Assembly: GCA_016936695.1 (NCBI GenBank)
Contig: JAFGXK010000258.1
Coordinates: forward strand, 1 to 12,416
Direction: 5' to 3'
DNA length: 12,416 nt
From: Bacteroidales bacterium
Lineage (GTDB): Bacteria > Bacteroidota > Bacteroidia > Bacteroidales > VadinHA17
In this document: in pieces, positions 6,406-12,416 of the stretch
How positions within the stretch are numbered: position 1 is the first letter of the stretch
Layout of the letters: the number at the start of each line of letters is the position of its first letter
Notes under the pieces: model-generated
Seen by the model: only the letters and a program-made list of their open reading frames with translations
Database searches by the model: none
Told to the model about the DNA's origin: nothing
Program-made: the position numbers and the translations under genes

Positions 6406-8373
6406 ATGAGACAAAAATCAATCCTGAGCCATATACTGATCATTCTGTCTCTTTCATCCGGCTTTGCTCAAAATGCCGATGAAGAGATACTTATGACCGT
6501 GGCAAAAATGGATGTCGAAGCGGGCGAGTTTGTCAGAATGTTCAATAAAAGCCTTGATCCGGAATACAGGGTTGAGATTGATGAATATCTTCAACAGTTC
6601 ATTGCTTTCAAGCTAAAGGTTGCTGATGCGGTTGAACATGGTTATGATACTACAATGGCCTTCAGGGAAGAACTCAATGGGTACCGGAATCAACTGGCCC
6701 AAACCTGGCTGACCGATCCCGATATCAGGGAAAAGACTCTCAGAAAAGCCTACCAGCGTTATTTGGAGGAGATTAATGCATCGCATATTCTTGTTAACTG
6801 TCCTCAGAATGCTTCTCCGGACGACACACTGAAGGCATACGGGAAAGCGATCGAAATAAGAAAAAGAATTCTTGGAGGAGAGCCGTTCGGAGAAATAGCC
6901 TTATCCGAATCCGACGATAAATCGGCGATGACAAATAGGGGCAGCCTGGGCTATTTTACTGTATTCCAGATGATCACACCCTTTGAAGATGCTGCATACA
7001 GTCTTCAGCCAGGTACGGTATCGGAGCCAGTACGAACACCTTTCGGCTACCACATCATTAAAGTCATCGACCGCAGGCCGTCAAGAGGTAAAATCAGGGT
7101 TTCCCATATCATGAAATCGGTTCCTCCCGGATCAGACGAACAGGCAGTAAGTAAGGCTAAAAATGAGATCAGTCAGGTTTATGAAAAGCTCGGGAAAGGT
7201 GAATCATTTGCAAAGCTTGCCTCTGAAAATTCCGACCACAGGGAGTCTGCGGCTAACGGAGGCGAGCTGAACTGGTTTGGTGCCGGGGAAATTATAAATG
7301 AATTTTCGGAGGCAGCCTTCTCAATAAAGGATACAGGTGAATACACAAAGCCTGTAAGGTCGCCATACGGATTTCATATAATCAAACTCCTCGAAAAAAA
7401 GGGACCCGGTACCTATGAAGAGGCAAAGCCTTTCCTTGAGAGCAGGCTGAATCAGACTGACCTGGTCTCGCTTGGGAAGAAGTCGTTTATCGACAGGCTG
7501 AGAAAGGAATATGATTTCAGGGTGGACCCTGAAGTAAGAAACTGGTTTATAAAAAACACAGATACCCTGATAATCCGGGGAAAGGCAAAATACCCCGCCC
7601 ACAGTATCCCAAAAGGAAATATCTACTCTTTTGCCGGGAAGAGTCTGTCTGCATCAGACTTTGCATCATATCTTGAAAAAAGAGACAGGGCTATTGAAAC
7701 TGACAACCCTTCCCAGTTCATTGATGCATCTGTTGAATCGTTAGCTTCTGAGGAAATCATGAAATATGAGGATTCCATCCTTGAAAAAAAGCATCCTGAC
7801 TTCAAATATCTTATGAAGGAGTTTCACGACGGAATTCTGCTCTTCGAGATATCATCGGATAAGGTCTGGAACAGGGTCCAGGAGGATTCAGCAGGTCTTT
7901 TGTTGCATTATGAACTTAACAAGGACAAATTTCTTTCTGACAGAAGCATCGAAGGAAAGGTGTATACGCTCAGGGACACGAAGGGGGGAGTAAGTCTGGA
8001 GAAGTCATTCAGGAAATACGCCCGCAAACAGGATGCAGATGAAAAGCTTCTGGCCCGGTTCAATAAAGGAAGTGACACTCTGCTTACAATAACTGAAGGA
8101 CGGTGGAAAGCCGGTGATGATCCAGAAATAGACAACGTAGAATGGATGCCAGGGGATCATTTCATCACCCTTAACGGATTTCCTGCAGTCCTGAAAATCA
8201 TAAAAGTTAATGAACCTGCTCCGCTTCCCTTCAGGGAAGTTCAGGCGGATATAATTTCAAGTTATCAGGACTGGCTGAATGAGGAATGGATAAGGGAGTT
8301 AAGGGGCAGCTTTGCTGTTAAGACCGACGAACAGGTATTAAAGGAAGTAAAAAAGAGACTGGCTAATGAATAG
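6406..8373 (+). CDS. Periplasmic peptidyl-prolyl isomerase with two tandem parvulin domains and a long C-terminal extension
   Basis: The 655-residue protein has a Sec signal peptide ending near G-F-A-Q (residues 19-22), so it is exported. A SurA-like helical segment (about 25-120) precedes parvulin domain 1 (about 123-222: A-S-H-I-L-V to F-G-Y-H-I-I-K-V) and parvulin domain 2 (about 228-330: R-V-S-H-I-M to Y-G-F-H-I-I-K-L). Each has the usual G-G-x-L/G-S-L block and the G-[YF]-H-I-I-K ending. The last 300 residues are not clearly assignable; residues about 500-600 start like another parvulin module (H-Y-E-L-N-K-D-K-F) but lack its core motifs. A family role in folding or escorting outer-membrane proteins is inferred. 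No ribosome site is visible. The gene follows guaB by 19 bases and overlaps the next gene by 8, so it is likely part of the same transcript. Confidence 0.88.
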   Translation: MRQKSILSHILIILSLSSGFAQNADEEILMTVAKMDVEAGEFVRMFNKSLDPEYRVEIDEYLQQFIAFKLKVADAVEHGYDTTMAFREELNGYRNQLAQTWLTDPDIREKTLRKAYQRYLEEINASHILVNCPQNASPDDTLKAYGKAIEIRKRILGGEPFGEIALSESDDKSAMTNRGSLGYFTVFQMITPFEDAAYSLQPGTVSEPVRTPFGYHIIKVIDRRPSRGKIRVSHIMKSVPPGSDEQAVSKAKNEISQVYEKLGKGESFAKLASENSDHRESAANGGELNWFGAGEIINEFSEAAFSIKDTGEYTKPVRSPYGFHIIKLLEKKGPGTYEEAKPFLESRLNQTDLVSLGKKSFIDRLRKEYDFRVDPEVRNWFIKNTDTLIIRGKAKYPAHSIPKGNIYSFAGKSLSASDFASYLEKRDRAIETDNPSQFIDASVESLASEEIMKYEDSILEKKHPDFKYLMKEFHDGILLFEISSDKVWNRVQEDSAGLLLHYELNKDKFLSDRSIEGKVYTLRDTKGGVSLEKSFRKYARKQDADEKLLARFNKGSDTLLTITEGRWKAGDDPEIDNVEWMPGDHFITLNGFPAVLKIIKVNEPAPLPFREVQADIISSYQDWLNEEWIRELRGSFAVKTDEQVLKEVKKRLANE

Positions 8374-9214
8374 GATTCTTAAGTTCATATTAATAATGCT
8401 GACCGTTTATGCCTGCAATGGAGGCAATGGCCAGCCCAGGCGTGTAGCCGTTGCAAAAGCCGGCGAAAGGATTCTTTACGTGGATGAGATTCCTATGAAT
8501 GGGGTAAACACCACAAATACTGACGATAGCACAACTTATGTCCAGAACTACATAAATAAATGGGCAAAAAGGGAGCTTTTGTTTCAGAAGGCTTCAGCCA
8601 ATCTCTCTCATGAACAGATGGAGGAGATCGATTACCAGGTGGCCGAAACAAAGCGCAATCTTGTAGTGCATGAATACCAGAGCATGATGATGATCCAGAA
8701 AATGGACACCGTCATATTACGCGAAGAGATGGAACGTTACTACAAGGAGAACGAGGAAGGATTTATCCTGACCTCGAACATCGTAAAAGCCCTGTTCATA
8801 AAGCTGCCGGTTGAAACGCCCGAGATGTGGAAATTCAGGTCGTTGATAAGGTCCGACAAACAAAAAGATATTCAGGAACTTGAAAGCCTGTGTTACCAGT
8901 TTGCCGAGCGATTCGATGACTTTAATGAAACCTGGATAACAATGGACAAGCTTTCGGTTGAAATGAAGGATGAGATTCCAAACCAGGAGAACTTTCTGAA
9001 ATGGACCAGGTTTCATGAAGCACGCGATTCGGCATCGGTTTACCTTGTGGCGATAAATGATTTCAGGCTTAGGGGAACGCTTGCTCCCTTTGAATATGTC
9101 ATTGAAGATATCCGGAGGCTTGTTTGGAACAACCGCCGGATTGAATTTCTCAAGGAACTTGAGAATGGGATTTATAATGAAGGATTAAAGCAAAACAGTT
9201 TTAAGATTTACTGA
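8366..9214 (+). CDS. Predicted SurA/parvulin-like lipoprotein without a recognisable catalytic domain
   Basis: This 282-residue protein begins with a lipoprotein signal: a hydrophobic stretch over 4-14, then V-Y-A-C with Cys17 as predicted lipidation site. The following N-G-G-N-G linker would suit outer-membrane anchoring in the periplasm. The body is helical and charged. Residues 55-125 resemble the N-terminal chaperone helices of SurA-type proteins. Residues 123-147 (R-Y-Y-K-E-N-E-E-G-F to A-L-F-I-K-L) resemble the entry into a parvulin domain, but the S-H-I-L, G-G-x-L and G-x-H-I-I-K motifs never appear. Its ATG lies inside the end of the preceding isomerase gene (8-base overlap), and the SurA gene follows after 4 bases, so translational coupling is likely. 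I infer a non-catalytic folding factor or partner of the neighbouring foldases; homologues may be annotated as peptidylprolyl isomerase. Function is unproven. Confidence 0.75.
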   Translation: MNRILKFILIMLTVYACNGGNGQPRRVAVAKAGERILYVDEIPMNGVNTTNTDDSTTYVQNYINKWAKRELLFQKASANLSHEQMEEIDYQVAETKRNLVVHEYQSMMMIQKMDTVILREEMERYYKENEEGFILTSNIVKALFIKLPVETPEMWKFRSLIRSDKQKDIQELESLCYQFAERFDDFNETWITMDKLSVEMKDEIPNQENFLKWTRFHEARDSASVYLVAINDFRLRGTLAPFEYVIEDIRRLVWNNRRIEFLKELENGIYNEGLKQNSFKIY

Positions 9215-9218
9215 TAAA

Positions 9219-10571
9219 ATGAGAAGAAAAAGGACAGTTATATTTTTGGTTGCAGGGTTGATGCTGTGTGTTCTGTCATCAAATGCACAGACCCTTGTTG
9301 AATCAGTTGCTGCGATTGTGGGGAATGAGGTAATTTACCTTTCGGATGTTGAAAACGGCGTTCTGGATGTGAGACGAAGCAACCCCCGGGCACGTGTAGA
9401 TGACCTCCGCTGCAATACTTTCCAGGAATTGCTTATAGCCAAGCTGTTTGTGGACCAGGCCAGGATCGACAGCATAATCGTGACCGACGACCTGGTGGAG
9501 ACTGATCTGAACATGCAGATTAACGATGCAATAAGAACAGCGGGAAGTGAAGAGGCTCTTCAGAAATACTTCAACAAGAGCATGGTTGAGATCAGAAGGG
9601 ATATAAGGAAAGCTCTGGTGGAAAGTCAGACAGTATCGGAAGTTCAGAACACCATAACTTCAGATCTTAAGATTACACCCAATGATGTCAGAAGATTCTT
9701 TAATTCCATACCCAGGGATTCTTTGCCAGTTATCCCGTCGAGGGTTCAGATCAGCATTATTCAGCTCGATCCCCCCAGGAATGAGGAAAACAAGGCTGAA
9801 GCCAGACAGAAGCTCCTTGATATCCGCAGTCAGATTCTTGCAGGTAAGAGCTTCTCACTGCTGGCCATACAAAATTCGGAAGACGGTTCTTACATAAACG
9901 GCGGGGAAATAGGTTACAAGCTCAAGGGCGAACTTGAAAAGCCCTATGCAGATGCAGCCTGGAGCCTCTCGCCGAACACCGTTTCAAGAATTGTTGAATC
10001 AAAATACGGTTTTCACATTATCCAGATGATCGACAAGAAGGGTGATCTCCTGAACACGAGGCATATTCTGATCAGGCCAAAGGTTAAGCCCGGGGATGCC
10101 GAAGAGGCACTAGCCACGCTCGACAGCCTGACGAGGCTTATACGTAAGGACAGCCTTAAATTCGAGGATGCTGCCATGAGATTCTCCACTCATATCGACA
10201 GCCGGATCAACGGCGGGAAGATGGTAAGCTCCAATCCTGCAGAGAGAATCAACTGGTTTTCGCTTGATGAGCTCAACAGGGATATGTATGTAAAGGTCAG
10301 GGATCTGAAGTTGGGTGAGATCTCGGAGCCATTCCAGACCACCGATGATATCGGGAATGTTGTATTCAGGGTCGTAAGGCTTGACGATGAGGTACCGGCT
10401 CACCGGGCAAATCTAAAGGATGACTACCAATATTTCTACGGCGCAACAATGATGAGAGAGAGGCAGTCGTCGTACCAGAAGTGGATCATGGAAAAAATAG
10501 GGACCACCTATATCAGGATCAGTGATGAGTTCAAATCATGCAAATTTCTTGAATCAGGATGGCTGAAATAG
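9219..10571 (+). CDS. surA: SurA-type periplasmic chaperone/peptidyl-prolyl isomerase
   Basis: A 450-residue exported protein whose signal peptide ends at about S-N-A-Q (21-24). The mature N-terminus, V-E-S-V-A-A-I-V-G-N-E-V-I-Y-L-S-D-V, is the standard SurA opening (V-A-x-V-x-x-x-x-I-x-x-S-D-V). The N-terminal chaperone domain covers about 25-165. Parvulin 1 covers about 172-273, with N-G-G-E-I-G-Y and Y-G-F-H-I-I-Q-M. Parvulin 2 covers about 275-390, with T-R-H-I-L-I at the start and N-G-G-K-M, but its end (G-N-V-V-F-R-V-V-R-L) has lost the G-x-H-I-I-K pattern, so its activity may be reduced. A C-terminal helix follows. Length and domain order match SurA, which in Proteobacteria chaperones unfolded outer-membrane proteins, including the lipopolysaccharide translocon. 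The gene directly downstream is OstA/LptA-like, echoing the surA-lptD link in enterobacteria. The symbol is by family. Confidence 0.88.
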   Translation: MRRKRTVIFLVAGLMLCVLSSNAQTLVESVAAIVGNEVIYLSDVENGVLDVRRSNPRARVDDLRCNTFQELLIAKLFVDQARIDSIIVTDDLVETDLNMQINDAIRTAGSEEALQKYFNKSMVEIRRDIRKALVESQTVSEVQNTITSDLKITPNDVRRFFNSIPRDSLPVIPSRVQISIIQLDPPRNEENKAEARQKLLDIRSQILAGKSFSLLAIQNSEDGSYINGGEIGYKLKGELEKPYADAAWSLSPNTVSRIVESKYGFHIIQMIDKKGDLLNTRHILIRPKVKPGDAEEALATLDSLTRLIRKDSLKFEDAAMRFSTHIDSRINGGKMVSSNPAERINWFSLDELNRDMYVKVRDLKLGEISEPFQTTDDIGNVVFRVVRLDDEVPAHRANLKDDYQYFYGATMMRERQSSYQKWIMEKIGTTYIRISDEFKSCKFLESGWLK

Positions 10572-12139
10572 CATCTTTGAAAACATTGTCGTCTTCAGGA
10601 TTCCTTAGAAAATCCCTTCTTCTGGCGGGTATCATTCTCATTTCACAATCATTCTTCAGCCAGGATTTGCCTAAACAGCAGAAACCCGGGAAAAAAATGA
10701 TTGAGGTTCTCAATGCCGATGAAGGGATCGACGAAATAGAAAAGAGCACCGGAAGAAGGGTAACAAGGCTTCTAAGGAACGTTTCCCTTAAACAGGAGAA
10801 TATATTCATGACCTGCGACAGCGCATGGTTTTATCCTGGCGTTAATCAGGTTAAGGCTTTCAGAAGAATCCACATGTTTCAGGGAGATACCCTTCACCTT
10901 TACGGCGACAGCCTGTTTTATGACGGAGCAACTGAACAGGCATCGGTTCATGGCAATGTTGAACTCGTCGACAAGGAAACCCATTTGTTCACCCAGGCCG
11001 TTGAATATGATGTGGCCAACGAGATTGCCCGTTACAATACCGGCGGCAGGATTACAAACGGAGAGAACACCCTCACCAGCATAATCGGCATATATTACGT
11101 GGCGCAGAATCTTTTCCATTTCAAGGACAGCGTCAACATAATCAATCCGGATTATGTAATGAAGGCTGATACAATGGACTATAACACTCAGACCGAGACT
11201 GCTTTTTTCACGGGCCCTTCCGAAATGGAAGGCGACAGTATCTACCTGTATTGTGAAAAAGGATGGTATGACACAAAAAACGACATATCGCGGATATGGA
11301 AGAATGCCGTCATCGACAACAGGCAGCAGGTAATCAGGGGAGATTCGCTCTATTATGATGATCTGAACGGATACGGTCTTGCCTTTAACAATACAAGCAT
11401 TACCGATACAACCAACAACATAATTGTAAAGGGCGACTATGCATGGTATTATGAGAATCCCGAGCGATTCATGGTCACTGAGAAAGCTTTGTTCATCCAG
11501 GTATCGAAAGAGGACTCATTATTCCTGCATGCCGATACAATTAGTGCTGTAACCAGATCAGACTCAGCCATGAAGGACTACAGGCTGATGAGGGCTTATC
11601 ACAACTGCAAGATCTTCAGCAATGATCTTCAGGCAAAATGTGACTCTCTCTCCTACTCGTTCCGCGATTCGGTAATCAGGCTTTATACACTTCCCGTGCT
11701 CTGGTCGGAAGAAAACCAGCTTGTCTCCGATTCAATAGCTATATTCACAAAGAACCGGCAGGCAGAAAGACTCGAATTATATAATTCTGCTTTTGTGACC
11801 AGCCAGGTTGATGATACTCGCTTCAACCAGGTCAAGGGCAGATCTCTTACCGGTTACTTCAGGGATAATGAGTTGTACAAGATCAACGTGGAGGGGAATG
11901 GGGAAACCATTTACTACCTTCTTGACGGCGAACAGATTGTTGGAGTCAATCAGGCCAAATGTGCCAGGATTGAAATACTGGTCGAAGACGGTAAGATTGT
12001 CGAGATAGCTGAGTACCAGAATCCTGAAGGGTTTATCGATCCCCCTTCGGAAGCAGATCCGCTCAAGCTCAGACTGGAAGGATTTACGTGGCAGGATTTG
12101 ATAAGACCTAAAAAAATGGAGGATATATTCAAAAAATAA
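10559..12139 (+). CDS. OstA/LptA-like periplasmic protein (lipopolysaccharide transport-related)
   Basis: The 526-residue protein overlaps the end of surA by 13 bases. A hydrophobic segment at 20-33 ending F-F-S-Q looks like a signal peptide with a longer than usual n-region (about 18 residues); in-frame TTG codons at 10577 and 10586 are alternative starts. After it come short beta-rich units built around D-[ST]-[LMI]-x-[YF]: 87-92, 117-122, 204-209, 226-231, 262-267, 326-331, 362-367 and 391-396, many about 29-36 residues apart. This matches the OstA/LptA fold, a stacked beta-jellyroll that binds lipid A in the periplasmic bridge. At about three times the length of E. coli LptA, it has no aromatic-ended beta-barrel pattern of LptD that I can see. 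I infer a role in moving lipopolysaccharide to the outer membrane, in keeping with the foldase genes before it. A strong hairpin terminator follows at once. Confidence 0.83.
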   Translation: MAEIASLKTLSSSGFLRKSLLLAGIILISQSFFSQDLPKQQKPGKKMIEVLNADEGIDEIEKSTGRRVTRLLRNVSLKQENIFMTCDSAWFYPGVNQVKAFRRIHMFQGDTLHLYGDSLFYDGATEQASVHGNVELVDKETHLFTQAVEYDVANEIARYNTGGRITNGENTLTSIIGIYYVAQNLFHFKDSVNIINPDYVMKADTMDYNTQTETAFFTGPSEMEGDSIYLYCEKGWYDTKNDISRIWKNAVIDNRQQVIRGDSLYYDDLNGYGLAFNNTSITDTTNNIIVKGDYAWYYENPERFMVTEKALFIQVSKEDSLFLHADTISAVTRSDSAMKDYRLMRAYHNCKIFSNDLQAKCDSLSYSFRDSVIRLYTLPVLWSEENQLVSDSIAIFTKNRQAERLELYNSAFVTSQVDDTRFNQVKGRSLTGYFRDNELYKINVEGNGETIYYLLDGEQIVGVNQAKCARIEILVEDGKIVEIAEYQNPEGFIDPPSEADPLKLRLEGFTWQDLIRPKKMEDIFKK

Positions 12140-12167
12140 AAGGCTGGTGATAAACCAGCCTTTTTTT
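12138..12167. terminator. Bidirectional intrinsic terminator between the OstA-like gene and the DUF2795 gene
   Basis: A perfect stem AGGCTGGT (12141-12148) / ACCAGCCT (12154-12161) has a five-base loop GATAA. It extends by A-T pairs on both sides (AAA 12138-12140 with TTT 12162-12164). On the plus strand it is followed by a T run to 12167; on the minus strand it is followed by TTTTATTTTTT. It can therefore end transcription from both converging genes. The minus-strand stop codon (12166-12168) lies in the T run. Confidence 0.92.
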
Positions 12168-12387
12168 AGTATTCATCTTCATTGAAGAAGAAATCATCCT
12201 TTGATGGATAATCGGGCCAGATATCTTCAATACTTTCGTAGATATCTCCCTCATCCTCAATCTCCTGTAAGTTTTCAATAACCTCCATGGGGGCACCTGA
12301 CCTTATGGCGAAATCAATCAGCTCATCTTTTGTGGCAGGCCAAGGAGCATCTTCGAGTTTTGATGCTAATTCAAGTGTCCAATACAT
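12166..12387 (-). CDS. Small acidic DUF2795-family protein
   Basis: The 73-residue protein is strongly acidic toward its end (E-D-E-G-D, then D-D-F-F-F-N-E-D-E-Y). The pattern M-Y-W-T-L-E-L-A, then E-D-A-P-W-P-A-T-K-D-E-L-I-D-F-A-I-R-S-G-A-P and V-I-E-N-L-Q matches what I know of the highly conserved DUF2795 proteins found across Bacteroidota. Their function is unknown; they are thought to be cytoplasmic, and this one has no signal peptide or membrane segment. The ATG at 12387 is the natural start. The upstream sequence to the window edge is A-rich with no Shine-Dalgarno. The gene converges on the OstA-like operon and shares its terminator. Family identity is secure; a role is not. Confidence 0.88.
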   Translation of the reverse strand: MYWTLELASKLEDAPWPATKDELIDFAIRSGAPMEVIENLQEIEDEGDIYESIEDIWPDYPSKDDFFFNEDEY

Positions 12388-12416
12388 TTTTAGTAGTTAG
12401 ATTTTGTTTAAAAAAA
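12388..12416 (-). other. Partial upstream region of the DUF2795 gene
   Basis: These 29 bases at the window edge are AT-rich. On the minus strand they read TTTTTTAAAC through CTAACTACTAAAA before the ATG. I see no clear -7 element or ribosome site, so the promoter probably lies beyond the window. Confidence 0.3.

Noticed and set aside
1..12416. Mobile element, CRISPR array, toxin-antitoxin or phage-defence island
   Set aside because: No transposase, integrase, direct repeat array, inverted terminal repeats or defence-type domains were seen. The RecQ helicase has a housekeeping context, not a defence cluster.

Overview
The window looks like a piece of a Bacteroidota chromosome, probably from the Bacteroidales/Marinilabiliales side. 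This is inferred from protein types, not from a marker gene. The evidence is the small acidic DUF2795 protein, a short RecQ with its zinc cysteines near the C-terminus, an OstA-like protein, and Tat- and Sec-exported glycan enzymes. Ribosome binding sites are mostly weak or absent, as is usual in that phylum. I saw no tRNA, rRNA, CRISPR array, insertion sequence or phage gene. Coding density is very high, and no gene-free stretch exceeds 80 bases.

Region 1 (1-2888, + strand) is the end of a carbohydrate-degradation cluster. It holds the last 47 residues of a large glycoside hydrolase (GH106-like tail), a secreted CE15-type glucuronoyl esterase, and a Tat-exported Gfo/Idh/MocA oxidoreductase of the GH109 type. 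No SusC/SusD pair or regulator is visible; any would lie upstream of the window.

Region 2 (2901-4826, - strand) is a RecQ-family DNA helicase. It converges on the glycan cluster with only 12 bases between stop codons and diverges from guaB across a 78-base intergenic region.

Region 3 (4905-12139, + strand) looks like one operon: guaB (IMP dehydrogenase), a two-domain parvulin foldase, a SurA-like lipoprotein, a SurA-type foldase with two parvulin domains, and a large OstA/LptA-like protein. The gaps are 19, -8, 4 and -13 bases (negative means overlap). Apart from guaB, all encode exported proteins that fit outer-membrane biogenesis: three periplasmic folding factors followed by a lipopolysaccharide-transport-like protein. 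A strong hairpin with T tracts on both sides ends the operon at about 12138-12167. The same hairpin can terminate the convergent DUF2795 gene (12166-12387, - strand).

The content is mostly conserved housekeeping next to an accessory glycan locus, and I found no clear new system. The points most worth a second look are the graded series of parvulin-like proteins, including what looks like a degenerate third module and a lipoprotein without a catalytic core; the extended repeat structure of the OstA-like protein; and the pairing of a GH106-like tail with CE15 and GH109-type enzymes.
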